In this document: in pieces, positions 11,761 to 24,400 of the stretch
Position numbering within the stretch: the first letter of the stretch is position 1
Layout of the letters: every line of letters begins with the position of its first letter
From: Heterobasidion occidentale
Lineage: Eukaryota; Basidiomycota; Agaricomycetes; Russulales; Bondarzewiaceae
DNA length: 64,000 nt
Direction of reading: 5' to 3'
Assembly (NCBI GenBank): GCA_039111635.1
Contig: JBCAQO010000004.1
Coordinates: 2,356,001-2,420,000 of the forward strand
Notes under the pieces: generated by a model
What the model saw: the letters and a program-made list of their open reading frames with translations, nothing else
What the model was told of the DNA's origin: nothing
Databases searched by the model: none
Made by a program: the position numbers and the translations under genes

Positions 11761-12493
11761 GGTTCTACCATTGCTGTTGGCGTTGGCGTTGGAGGATGTT
11801 GGACTTTGTGACTGATTCGTAAAAGTCTACCCGCCTCTCCGCGCTTCGCTGTGCGGAGACTGTATCATGATGGGATCCAAAGTTGGTCCGAGCAGTCTGA
11901 TGGGGTGTTTTTGGTCTGCTTTTCCCCCGCGTCCTCATATATAGCCTCATACGGGCACTTGAATAGCCCATCATTGTCTCCCTCTCGCGCGCGCCTTCAC
12001 AATACTGACCACCTGTCGAAGAGATCCTCGCGTGCTGCTCACGATTTTCTCGCTCGACCCACCATCCCTTGCATATAAGCCTGTGATCTACATTTATTGT
12101 ACATACGGTGACATGTCTGGACATGTCCTGTGCCCGTTGGCTTGAGGCGGGCCCATGCGACGAGTGGTTCAGGTCTAGAATCTCAGTCGTTGCCTCGCAC
12201 ACCTACTACACCTGATTTGCTGTAGCACCGAGGCATTGAGGAAAGCATTTCGTGAGGTTCGCCAAACTTGTGCGATAGATGAGGACAGATGATTGCGTTT
12301 TTGCCTTGTATGATCTGTCCTCGTCGCTTTGAGCTCCATCAAAAAATGCGGTTTTGATCCTAATCTCGTCCTCTCATGTATCAATGATCCTCTCACGCCG
12401 AGGGTCTGAGCGTTTGGGCATCACGGGGGGTCCTTGTTCTGATTTTTTCATCCCTCCTGAACTCTCGTCGCATCAGTCGTGCTTTCGCATCGG

Positions 12494-12591
12494 GCGTCCG
12501 TAGATGACGGTTCGACATCGAGCAGAATAGCTGCATCGAGCACGATGCGCGTCCGTAGATGACGGTTCGACATCGAGCAGAATAGCTGCAT
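12494..12591. repeat. Two-copy 43-bp direct repeat, period 55
   Basis: The 43 bases at 12494-12536, beginning gcgtccgtagatgacggttc, recur exactly at 12549-12591. The spacer is 12 bases. The unit lies in non-coding DNA and codes for nothing evident. Confidence 0.9.
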
Positions 12592-14127
12592 AGAGAATAA
12601 GAGCATGTCATTCGATTACCCGTCGCCGCGGCCTACAAGCACGTACGTACTTAGTATGTTGGTGGTCGACGCTCTCCTTGAGAAAATCTCTTCGCATGCG
12701 TTGTTCAACACCGTCGCACGATCTGATAGCGGCAGGACCGAGGATCATCCCGAAGAAGATGTGTAAACATGATGCAGCTTTACGTACCGTCCATGCAGCT
12801 GATGCGAAGCCTGGTGCTTTGTGAGGCTTCCTAGTGTAGCATGTTTCTTAGCAGAACCTGTGTCTCATTGTCCAAGCGCGACCAGCATGGATATGCAGAA
12901 CACAGGGACCGCCGCGAAGAACTATAACCTCATGGTGAGCGATAGATGCATGTGCGACATGGCAGGGTCAAGACCGGGACCCATCTACGAGCGCCAGCAG
13001 CTCGACGAATGACTACAGAATGTCGCCGATGCCGACATACCTGTCGAAATGGACATGGACGAGGACCACATGGTTGTAGATGTTCGACGGATGGTGAGCA
13101 GTCCTCAAGGATGGCGTCTTATCGAAGATAGGGGATTAGAGCCATCGACACGACTCGGGACACTTCTTGCAGCAGAGCAGACGTAGTTCACGACGTAAAG
13201 TGTTTGGATTACACCCTGGTGTAGGGTGATTCTGCGCGACATGCAAAAAATGCGACTCAACTCACAAGGCAGACATGGGCATTCTCTCGGAGTCGGGTCG
13301 GAACTTGGAAGACGCGACGTACTGAATGACGATACGGAAAGAGAAACTGAGGAGGCGCTCTTGGCATATTTCGACGTCCATGTGTCGAGGAACAAAAGGG
13401 ACAATGAAGAACCCCTTGCACAGGAGATGGTGTGAGTGAGGGAACAGAGAAGGCGTTCAGGCAGAGATCAATGAAGACAAAGTTCAAACTCCGCGAATGC
13501 AGGACCCTGCAAATTCACCCGCACGTGTCAGCTGGAATCTTTCAACGGGAAACAATCGAAAAAGAGTGGAAAAGACACAGCTGGTCGAGTCCAAGAGCGA
13601 TATGTCAAGTCTCAGCTTCAGCGTTGAATTGACACGACCCCATGGGTGAGTACCATTGGTTCTGTAGAAGCACATGCAGTCTGACTAGATACCAGTGGAC
13701 TAGTAGCTGCTTAAAGTTAGGACGTTTTGAAGAGCCTTCTCGTATATCGCTATTTCTTAAAGAAACTGATCACCAAGAATTTCTGACGGATTCTATCAAT
13801 CGGCGCGCTGCCGAAGCCCAAACTCACCCCTAACTCTTTATCTCCCCAAAACATCGATTTGCTGTGAGGTTCTGCGGCGACCGTTTCGTTGACCACGAGG
13901 ATCCTGGCGATGACGCTCGAGAATGCGTGATCACGCACTGAAGTGGAAGTCTTGGCATTCCAATATTGGTGTCGACGCTCGTATACTGCTGGACACTGCA
14001 GGTTCTCTGATATTGCAACAGGAGCACGATCTCTGTTATCATTCGTTTGCTCAATGTGTACCATGGACCGAGATGCGGTGCGTTCTATTCTTCTCACATG
14101 ACCATTTAGAGAGAACCATCGGGTTCT

Positions 14128-14137
14128 GATAAAAAGG
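14128..14137 (+). promoter_or_regulatory. Possible TATA box of the subtilisin-like protease gene
   Basis: The sequence gataaaaagg lies about 80 bases upstream of the protease ATG, a usual distance for a fungal TATA element with a short 5' UTR. Confidence 0.35.
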
Positions 14138-14213
14138 ACGCACCGAGTGATGGTTTTTCTCAGTGTCTTCCGATACTGTTTCCCAAGCGACAGCGCCTCC
14201 TGCACTTTGAACG

Positions 14214-16194
14214 ATGCTCTTCTCTGCGACTTTCGTGTCTCTCGCTCTGTTCGTCAGCTCTGTCCTCGGCGCACCAAACCGTCTCTTGTCCGTCGAGAGA
14301 TACAATGGGGAAACCTCTGGCCGATACATCGTCACGTTGAAAGCCGACACTGTCAAGTCGGACCATCTTTCATGGGTTAATGAAGCTGCTGGTGCTGGTG
14401 CGAACATCACCCACGACTGGAGCCCAGGCTTCGTCAACGGTTACGCCGGTATGTTCTCGGCCAGGGATCCGCTTAGCCGTCGCTGACTGCGCTCTAGCCA
14501 ACTTGGATGACGATGCCCTGAGAACCCTTCGCGCCTCCCCCGACGTCGAGAGTATCGGCGAAGATGGCGTCGTGTCCATCAAGGTGACGGAGTAAGATAC
14601 TATCGCAAGTATTCATTGGCCGTCGCGTCTCAACTGAGGCTTCCACAGAACAAATGCTCCATGGGGCATCGCCAGACTAAGCTCGACGTCTGCGATTAGC
14701 GGATCTGATACCGCGAACTCCTACACATACACATACAGCAGCTCAGCTGGCAGTGGCGTTGATATTTACGTTATCGGTGAGTCGGCGGCTCTTGTTCTAT
14801 TCTCGAGTCGTACTCAGCGCTAACTTCGCTGCTAGACACTGGTAAGATTCATGATCTTTCGATCTGAATGTGATCTGATCCTAATGAGCACCTCAGGTAT
14901 ATACACCAGCCATGTAGGTCGTCTTGCCTTTGTCCGAGTGCTCAATGCTCATGCTTAAATCCGTTTTCAGTCGGACTTCGGCGGCCGTGCTCGGTGGGGA
15001 GCCACCTTCGGCGGCTACGCTGTACGTTCCGGTATCCCTGCCTATTTTCTTGCGCCTATACTGACTTCCGTATTAGGATGCTGATGGTCATGGTCACGGA
15101 ACCCACGTCTCGTGAGACTGAATCCCGCATTGTGCAGATGATTTGATACTGATGGCCTCGTTACAGTGGCACTGCTGCGGGCACTCGTTGGGGCGTCGCT
15201 AAAGTAACCTCCTTTCAAAGTTCCTTGTTCTAACTTCTGATTTGCGCTTCCCTTTTAGGCGGCAAATTTAATTGCAGTGAAAGTGCTTAGTGACTCTGGA
15301 TCTGGCTCCGTCTCAGACATGTAGGCAGATTGCCAGCCGTCTACACCTGCTGTCACCGTATTGATGACTGGGCCTCTGCAGTGTTTCTGGCCTGAATTGG
15401 GTCGCCACGCAGGTCTCTTCTTCAGGCAGACCATCTATTGCGACTCTGAGCTTAGGTGGTTCCGCCTCGACCGCACTGGATAACGCCGTCACTTCGGTAC
15501 GCTGTCGTATTTTCAGCATGTCCCGACAATCTCAAATACATTCTTCCAAAATAGCTCGTCAACCAAGGTATCCATGTTACAGTCAGTATTCTCTGCCTCG
15601 TCCACAGTGCATTCCTGTGACTGATACCTTGTTTGCACAGGTCGCTGCCGGAAATTCGAACACGGATGCCAGTAGCTCCAGCCCTGCACGCGCTACCGCA
15701 GTCAACACTATCGGAGCTACTACGATTGCCGATGCTCGCGCCAGGTTCGTGCATCTCATCATTGAGAGTTGAGGAGAAACGTCGGCTGAATTGTGATACT
15801 AGCTACTCTAATTACGGCTCCGTCGTAGACATCTTCGCGCCGGGAACTGATGTCACTAGTAGTTGGATTGGCAGCACCACTGTGCGTGTTCTATTGCTGC
15901 CTGTCCTGCCGACCCCAGGCGAACAGCGGCTGATTGAGAATGTGTTCAGGCTACGAACACCATCTCCGGTACTTCCATGGCCACTCCACACGTCGCTGGT
16001 CTGCTCGCCTACTTAATCAGCGTCAACGGCAACAGCTCTCCCGCGTCCCTCACTTCCACTCTCAAGGGTCTGGGTCTCAGCGGGGTGTTGACTGGAATCC
16101 GTGAGTCCGAGAGCATTTATGCTCAGGCAAGCGATACTCATTCATCGTTTTAGCATCTGGAACTGTCAACCTCCTGGCTCACAATGACCAATGA
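14214..16194 (+). CDS. Secreted subtilisin-like serine protease (S8, proteinase K type)
   Basis: Extracellular endopeptidase that would hydrolyse peptide bonds in external protein. A signal peptide ([20 protein letters not shown]) is followed by an I9 inhibitor propeptide ([12 protein letters not shown] ... [14 protein letters not shown]) and the S8 domain starting near [11 protein letters not shown]. The triad is visible: Asp in VIDTG, His in [13 protein letters not shown] and Ser in [16 protein letters not shown]; oxyanion Asn is in VAAGNSN. The C-terminus is [11 protein letters not shown], close to the usual fungal proteinase K end, so the gene is full length. The gene is split by about eleven short introns. 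One exon is only six bases (14836-14841), so the catalytic Asp codon is divided between exons. I chose the ATG at 14214 because it opens the signal peptide. Confidence 0.9.
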
Positions 16195-16635
16195 ACGAAG
16201 CGAAACGATATGATATACGATTGCAGAACTACGAATTCTTTGGGTTTAGGTTTTCGGGATGAGTACCGAGGAAGGATTTGCCATGAGTCGTTTAGGATGG
16301 TGATGTTTCTCATGATTTGCACTGCACTCCTGTAAATTTGTCAGGTGATGATTCTGCGGAAAATACGAAACCATATTTTGATTAAGTTGTGCCCACATTG
16401 CCACATAAGTAGCGGAAAGAAAAATTATGAAGCGGAGTAGACTTATAATCCTTGATCACTGTGGAGTTTGATCGGTATAAGCTTGCATTGGCTTCACCAT
16501 CGGGGAGCAGTGTTGTGAATCCTTGTAGGACAGACTGACTTCAAAAGTCAAGAAAAGGGAGGTGATGGGTTGGTGTCGAGAACATCGCAGTGTCATTGCA
16601 AGGCAAAACCCATAGGCGTAGAACGGTGACGACGA
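16195..16635. other. Convergent 3' intergenic region
   Basis: AT-rich gap between the 3' ends of the protease gene (plus) and the YIP4 gene (minus). I see nothing beyond probable 3' UTRs. Confidence 0.5.
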
Positions 16636-17931
16636 TCATTGGATAAGAATCATCCAAGCCAAGATAAAATAGAACAGCCTGCATGTCGATGATCGTCAGA
16701 TTGTCGCCGCCAGTTCGGCAATATGTCAATGCTCACAAGAGAGGGTATACAGCGAGGAGAATGCGCTGCGGATCCATTTTTGTTCCGTCGAGAAAATTGG
16801 CGGAGGCTATGTATAATCAGGCAAATGGTCTAGATAGGAGGATCGGAACAAATCGTACCCCATATGCACCATGCCCAGGCGAGGATGGCGATTGGTGCTC
16901 GGACATAGATGATGCGCACGAAACATGAGATGAGGGCAGCTATGTCAAGCGGCGCCACACAGTAACCGAGCACGCACAAGCCCTGGAAGAATGATCTAGT
17001 AAAGAGGAATTGTCAGAAGGAGACAGCACCTCACAGACTTTCAGGCGTACACTCGACCTCCTAAGAGCTGTCATCATAATGATCAGATGTCGATATGTTG
17101 CGTCGAATAGAGCAATTTACCTTTGCCTGTATAGTCACGATTAGTGAACCAACGCACACAATCACAACAACTGAGGTAAAAACGCCGAGGGCTTGATCTG
17201 GAGGTGCCTAGGTCTCAAGTGAGTGTTATGAACTAGACGCGTAGCTGTGAGAGGAGAAACTCACGTTCACGCTGAGCATGATCCCAAGAAGCAGGCATAA
17301 TATAAGCGGCCCCCATAGGTCCCAATCTCTGTTTGATTATGTCAACCAAGTCGATAAAGTGAGCGGCACATATCCTACCTGAGAACTTCCCTGCCCGTCC
17401 CCTTGCGCACAGGATATAGCACTTGAACTAGCTTATTGTAAATAGATAGCAGATCCCGACCCTACGCAGGAATGGGGGTTACAAGCAGCTGCGAAAGGAA
17501 GCTTGTACACGCACAATGGTGGCCGTGATAGGTTCGTCAAGCGTATCGACACCGGTCGTTCTGGTAAGCGGGACATTTAAAAGACGCAGTGAGAATCACT
17601 TGTGGAATAGCTGCGCACCGTGTTTCAACTCGCAACCCGCCGACGGTCTGTCTTATTGAGGGCTGCCTCTGCGCGCCCAATGAGGACCCAATGTTTCCAG
17701 AGATGGCTGGTGGTGAGGAAGGAGATGCTAGCTGTTCGGGGGCGCGTCCCTTGCCCTTGTCGGGCACAGGGGATATTGGGTCGGGGTGCGAGTATCCGGG
17801 GATGGAATCCTCATCCAAGTCGTCGTCATCATCTTGAGGTAGCCGGGTAAGAACAGAAAGATAAAAATCAAGTCGACGTTACCTGCTTGGATGAACTGGG
17901 AGGTTGCGGTGAGCGGTGTGGAGGCGTCCAT
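16636..17931 (-). CDS. YIP4: YIP1-family Golgi membrane protein (YIP4/YIPF6)
   Basis: Multi-pass protein of the Yip1 family, which binds Rab/Ypt GTPases at the Golgi. The first exon codes MDASTPLTATSQFIQA. The second begins DDDDLDEDSIPGYSHPDPIS and carries a Pro/Ser-rich cytosolic N-terminus. The diagnostic block TTGVDTLDEPITATI follows, then WDLWGPLLL-like sequence, APDQALGVFTSVVVIV, QGLCVLGYCVAPLDIAALIS and a final exon LFYFILAWMILIQ. These form the usual five hydrophobic segments. About eight introns split it, with phases that agree at each junction I joined. The stop follows ILIQ directly, as in family members. It is divergent from RPT2 with only 159 bases between start codons. Confidence 0.88.
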
Positions 17932-18090
17932 GGCGAATGCGCTGTCCTTGGCTTGCTGCAGACTGCAGTGTGCACACGTATGACAGAATATTACCTAATC
18001 GACGCGACCGCAAGAGGCAAGACTGACGCGTCGTGCAGTGTCTCTGGCTCATTCCAGCCTCGTCCACCTCCTTCCTTTGCCTCCAACACA
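17932..18090. promoter_or_regulatory. Short bidirectional promoter between YIP4 and RPT2
   Basis: Only 159 bases separate the two divergent ATG codons (17931 minus, 18091 plus). Both genes are housekeeping genes, so a shared nucleosome-depleted promoter is likely. I see no clear TATA box. Confidence 0.55.
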
Positions 18091-19708
<1,618 letters not shown>

Positions 19709-20262
19709 TTGTATTCGCATGATTGATTGCAGTTTCCGTTTTCTACGCGACGTATACATGCCAGCGAGGGTGTCTCAGGTCTTACGAGGTTTGGTCGGAA
19801 TCGGCCTCTTCATCAAATCCCGTTTGTTCTCTACTCTATCATCCCACAGCACTCGCACGTCCATCATTACTGCCTATGCTGAATGTGCTCGCTGCGCTCA
19901 ATTCAGTATATCTACTCGCGGTATGATGTCAAGGTCAGTGGTACGATCCAGCATCAATGTCCGAATCTTTTCGCGTTGAAGTGATGGCCTACGGAGAGCA
20001 ACTATGTCCTATGCGAGAGCTACACGAACACGCCAGTTTGTGACGAGGCTTACCCACGCTGATACTATCGGAGCACCCGTTGTTGCCAACTACATCAAGC
20101 TTTGACTTAGGTGATATGGCCGAATCATTGTCTTGCTGATGCCCTGATGCCCTCTTCCTATAAAGAGTCATAGTTTCTGACCACAGCCCAGTCTATCAGC
20201 ACCCTGATGCAAAACCATTGAGTTGTCCTTACTGAACACACTACGTCGCCTACCGAACCTTG
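19709..20262. other. Intergenic region without a supported gene
   Basis: It holds the 3' flank of RPT2 and the 5' flank of the DUF6533 gene. The short open frames show no similarity that I recognise. Confidence 0.45.
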
Positions 20263-22165
20263 ATGGATCGTTTTATTTTGACTGATACATTCGCAGAGCT
20301 TTCTAGATTGTGAGCCATCACCCTTTCCCCATGTTGTCTTGCGTGCCATTCACTCCATATGTGTTAAGGCTCGGTGCCAAGGTCTGTCTTTGGAGAGCTC
20401 ATAATCATGTTTTTACGCTAATGGTCATTGAGTATCTCTTGTTGTCAGTCTTTACCGTGTTGATCTACGACCATGCCTGCACGCTATCAGACGAGGTAAC
20501 GTCAGTCCAGTTCGTCCCCAGATCCATGCCAATAGCAATTGCGAATAGGTTGAACCCATCTGGAAGCAGAAGCAATCACCCAGTGAGTTCGACAGGTTGC
20601 ATTCTCTCTCAGTGTCTCACATTTCTGGTGTTATAGTTTCCTATCTGTTTCTCTTCGTAAGTACCGTCACTCCCTCTACTACTTTGCCTCGTCTGATTGT
20701 CTTCATATATTAGGTTCGTTACTATGCGCCGTTGAGCATGGCAGTTGTCGCGTTTGGTACGAGTTTGCGTCTCTGTACCGAGAATGATGATCTTGATGCT
20801 TCTGGTCATTCGCAGGGTATTTCTCCACTGCGATGACCCGTGAGGGGTAAGCACCTTGACTACGCCGAGCAAAGAATTGCCTGAGCGATCAGATTATGAT
20901 GTCAAGGTGCTCACGTTGGATGTACTTCCTGCCTTTCGGGGTCACATTCCCACTCATGCTTCTTCTAGGTATCATCATGCTTCTTCGGTACGTCCTGAGC
21001 CTTGCTCTCGATGTCAGTTGCTCAAGCATAACTTACCGCTTTTGAACAGGGTAACCGCTCTGTACAGCTCGAACAAAATCATGATGTACGGGCTTTTTCT
21101 ATACTTGGTTGCACAAACTGCCATTGGGATCTGGGTTTACACAACGAAAGGAGCCAAGCGTACGTGCCCCCTTCTCTTCAATTGCAATATGATGCTGATG
21201 TCGTCTCACACTATAGCGATACCAGATCCGCTGGATAACTATGAATTCCATTGTGAGAACACAGATCAACGGCTCACACTAATTGAACGAACTGATGTTT
21301 CGAATCAGTTTGCATGATCTTCCCACCTCCCGTGTACGATTGTTTCACCCTCTATGCAAGTGTGTGAGCGCAACTAACAAGCACCTGATTCTAGCGGCGT
21401 GCTCTCTTCTCTCTTTGCATTCATGGATATCGGATACAACAGCATTGTATTCCTATTGACAATATTTCGTAGCATCTACTTGTATCGTCCTCATGGGACT
21501 ATGTACAGGCGGTTACTCCGATCAAAAGCCGTATGAGTTGCACCCCGACCAGAAAGTCGATATCCCGCACGAGGAGCACAAGAAGAAATGGTGGGACCTC
21601 AGCGACAAGCGCAAGAAGCAACTTGAGGTGCGTCTGCGGAGCCTGAGCGTCTGATGATCACACCCCGCCCCGACTGCGGTTGACGCGTCTTGCGCAGCTT
21701 GGCGGTGGGCTCCTAGCAGGCGCCGCCATCCTCGGCGGAGGCTACCTCGCGTACCACGAGCACGAGAAGAACGAAGAAGAGGTAGTACCTGGCTCTAATG
21801 GCGTGGGTCAAGGAAGTAAAGACCTGGTTGACCGCATAGTGCGGGACGGTGCCCTCTTGTGTGTATGTCATTGTTCGGTCCTCAGTGGTGAACCTTGATG
21901 TCATGTCCATGACGAAGGATAACGACCATCGTCAATATCCTTTGCGATACACTGCGCCCGATGGCCACAGCGTAAGTGCTGCTGAGGCCGACTCGTAATG
22001 TTTACTTGAGACCTGACCCCCTCATGCCCTCCTCCATAAGACCTGGTACGTGTGGCTTCGTTCGGGGTGCCAACATCATTGACATGCTTTGTGTATAGCA
22101 TGACTGCAATTGTCATCAGTCGCATCTCGCTCAGGCTGCGCATGGCAGTATATGGCCCCTGTAAT
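20263..22165 (+). pseudogene. DUF6533 seven-TM protein gene, interrupted by foreign exons
   Basis: Member of the large basidiomycete family of 7TM proteins with an N-terminal DUF6533 domain; the role is unknown. Typical blocks occur in order: VFTVLIYDHACTLSDEV, IWKQKQSP, LFLFVRYYAPLSMAVVAFGY, YFLPFGVTFPLMLLLGIIML, ALYSSNKIMMYGLFLYLVAQ, PLDNYEFH, LFAFMDIGYNSIVFLLTIF and RSIYLYRPHGT. The family's next block, DRIVRDGAL plus VVNLDVMSMT, appears only from about 21833, and the last one (TAIVISRISLRLR) at about 22106-22144. Between them, at about 21508-21830, lies unrelated coding-like sequence. Many introns split the gene. The start is uncertain: an ATG at 20263 needs a micro-exon to join the DUF6533 frame, and an unspliced start at 20310 is the alternative. 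I regard the copy as probably non-functional. Confidence 0.65.
21492..21835 (+). pseudogene. Fragment of another gene inside the DUF6533 gene
   Basis: Open sequence YSDQKPYELHPDQKVDIPHE continues through HKKKWWDLSDKRKKQLE to a proper intron (donor GTGCGTCTG near 21628, acceptor CGCAG near 21699), then LGGGLLAGAAILGGGYLAYH and EHEKNEEE. The Gly/Ala helix between charged blocks resembles the N-terminal region of fungal proteins that carry DM9/DUF3421 repeats; that link is from memory and weak. No DM9 repeats follow. The frame then runs into the resumed DUF6533 coding block. An ATG at 21492 could start it, but the two joined genes look like a chimera made by insertion or recombination. Confidence 0.5.
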
Positions 22166-22383
22166 GGAGCATACTCTAAACGGAATTCCCCTCATTGATA
22201 TCAGTTGTTGGAGATCAGCCATACACTCACACTCAGAAGGGTACTGTTCTGAATGAGATTTATACTGTACAATGACAATCATCTTTGCAATGCCCTTTGA
22301 ATTGAGAGCAAGAATAGATGGACTTCTATAGACCCAATAGGTTGCCGATGATGCAGAGAGCAAGGGACTTGGCAAGACACTAC

Positions 22384-22436
22384 AATCAGCATGTGCAAAC
22401 AAAAAGTATATCACCGATAAGGACCACCGCAGGAGG
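22384..22436. repeat. Partial duplicate of the tRNA-Arg 3' flank
   Basis: The stretch from caatcagcatgtgcaaa to gaccaccgcagga closely matches 22522-22584, including aaaaagtatatcacc and the last 13 bases that belong to the 3' end of the tRNA gene on the minus strand. The copies differ by an internal deletion of about ten bases and a few substitutions. Confidence 0.7.
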
Positions 22437-22571
22437 GATGCATTTGCAAGCTTCAAACAAATGTAGGCTTTGTCCTCTCATTTATGCTATCCTGGCAGCT
22501 TATGACGTGCAGACCTGCAATCAGCACATGCATTTTTTGTGCAAAGAAAAAGTATATCACCCTCTAAACAA

Positions 22572-22655
22572 TGACCACCGCAGGACTCGAACCTGCAGCC
22601 TTTTGGTTACGTAAGGCAATCGAAGCCAAACGCGCTACCATTGCGCCAGGTAGCC
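22572..22655 (-). tRNA. tRNA-Arg (anticodon TCG) with 12-nt intron
   Basis: Read on the minus strand, the gene folds into a full cloverleaf: acceptor stem GGCTACC/GGTGGTC with two G-U pairs, D stem GCGC/GCGC with loop AATGGTA, anticodon stem TTTGG/CCAAA, variable loop AGGCT, and T stem GCAGG/CCTGC with loop TTCGAGT. The anticodon loop holds 19 bases, which is 7 plus a 12-base intron (22608-22619) after position 37, the canonical place. This leaves CTTCGAA as loop and TCG as anticodon, which reads CGA. Mature length is 72 nt before CCA addition. A possible difference in intron position would not change the stems. Confidence 0.88.
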
Positions 22656-22809
22656 ATGCTATGTGTATCATCAACACACCATATGTTGTCATAATCCTTC
22701 GAATAGAATCTGCATATCTATCCGAGCTTTGGCTTTACCAAACTTTTACCAAGCCATAGCTTGACAAGTGATATCTGTACAGTACGTACAATCGCACGTC
22801 AGACTACTT

Positions 22810-24400
22810 TTAGACGTACCCATCCTTCCCTGGCACGACGCCGTACGCAGCCCCTCCCTTACCGAACATCTTCCTCAAATCATCAGCAAGATCGTCCGGC
22901 CTCTTGTGGGCGGCGAAATGTCCACCTCTCTCGTGAGAAGACTGGAACACGACGTTGCCGATAGTCTGAATCCACCTAGAAGAGCCGAGGTAAATTTTTG
23001 GTGAGTGTTGTAGACGAGGGTGTGCGCTCACGTCAATGGCGCCCGCAAGAGCTCCATCGGGAAGTATGACACGCCGAACGGAATGGTGGACGTTGGCGGG
23101 TTCGTACGCTCGCCCGAGTGCTGCGTCTCGTAGTAGATACGGACCGATGCCGCCGGGCCCGCGCGCGAGAACCAGTAGATCGAGATCCAGGTGAGCACTA
23201 CATGTCGACCAGTCAGACGCGTCAGAGGGTCTGAATATCACACCATAATTCGGCCGCACCTTCATCGTCCTCCCACTCGTACTTGTCCGTCCAGTTGACG
23301 AGCTTCTCGTATATCCACGCGAGAAGACCTGCGGGGGAGTCAGCGAGCGAGTATCCGAGCGTTTGGGGCTGCGTCGATTGTTCCAGGAAAAAACCATTTC
23401 CGTGTTGCCGGAACCATTGCATACGTGCGAGACCTTTGAGCTCTTGTTCTGTGTACGAGAACAATGCATGCTTGATGTAAAGATATGGGTGACCAAAAAA
23501 GGTCGGTGGGGTTGCCCTGTCGCAGATCAAACGTGTGAGAGTTCAAGATCAGACGGGAAACAAGAGAGAAAACATACACAGGCATGTTCGTGTGCCAGGC
23601 CTTGACATGCTTGGGCCCGTACTGGCCGGCTATAGCGCGCGTGACCTAGGATGGCAGGTGCAGAAGTACATAGTGAATAAGTCCTGAGCTATTGCCTTGA
23701 GACGAGCATAAAAATACACACAAAGTACCCCCAGTCTCCGCCCTGAGTGACGTACTCGTCGTATCCCAGTGCGAGCATGAGCTTATGTCCGACCTACACA
23801 AAAACGAGAACAATCATAGTCATGAGGGTCTGACACATGTGCTGAAAGAACCTACCTGAGCATACTCTTTCCCAGCAAACCCTTTCTTCTTTGGCCCCTC
23901 TGAGAAACCGTACCCAGGGAGTCCAAGTTGAACGACATGGAAGCTAGGATGGTCCGGCGACGACGCCGTCAGCAAGGGAAGAAGTTTACGGCCCTCGATG
24001 AAGATTCCAGGCCCTTGGGTAAAGGTCAGCCATTGAAATCCGAAGCACGGCAGAATGAGGATCCAGAAAATGAAGACTCACATCCATGAACGAACAACAG
24101 TGGGATCGCATTGTTGACCTTGCTCTTCTGATGCAGGTAGTGGATCTCTAGCGTCCCATGACCATCTACCTCGATGCCCCGAGTAAACATCGGCAGAGTG
24201 TTGATATCAGCTTCGTGCTTCCTCCAGTCGTACCCTTCTCTCCATCGCGCGACGAGACGCTTGATGTCTGCGAGAGGAACGCCGTAGTCCCAGCCAGCCC
24301 CGTCAAGCTCGTCGGGGAAGCGAGCCAAGTCAAGCTTCTGCTTGAGGGTGGCGAGGTCGGCGTCGGGAATCGCGAGCTTGAAGGGAGTCTCAGAAGACAT
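22810..24400 (-). CDS. Epoxide hydrolase (alpha/beta hydrolase, EHN domain)
   Basis: Soluble or microsomal-type epoxide hydrolase that would convert epoxides to diols. The N-terminal EHN domain starts [20 protein letters not shown] and includes [20 protein letters not shown] and [20 protein letters not shown]. The hydrolase core follows with the HGWPGSF-type oxyanion loop split by an intron (LLFVHG then a new exon), [17 protein letters not shown], and the nucleophile region GGDWGYF. The cap and C-terminus include YEWEDDE and the catalytic His region [20 protein letters not shown]; the protein ends VVPGKDGYV. About eight short introns. The ATG at 24400 fits the family start, and a TATAAAG lies about 40 bases upstream. 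It is divergent from the citrate synthase gene. Confidence 0.9.

Larger units (their letters stand above)
11770..14213. other. 2.4-kb gene-poor region
   Basis: Open frames here are short and on both strands (for example 12175-12396 minus, 13226-13435 plus, 13750-14205 minus), and none matches a family I know. A few pieces at 13030-13130 and 13320-13440 are rich in Asp, Glu and Met and could be relics of exons, but I cannot support a gene. It contains the direct repeat described separately and the promoter of the protease gene at its right end. Confidence 0.4.

Noticed and set aside
12480..12600. CRISPR-like array
   Set aside because: Only two repeat units with one 12-base spacer in a eukaryotic genome; this is a simple tandem duplication.
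13750..14205. 151-codon minus frame upstream of the protease
   Set aside because: It overlaps the probable protease promoter, begins close to the protease ATG and has no recognisable motif.
22384..22436. Second tRNA gene
   Set aside because: Only the last 13 bases of the tRNA are present; no D, anticodon or T arms.
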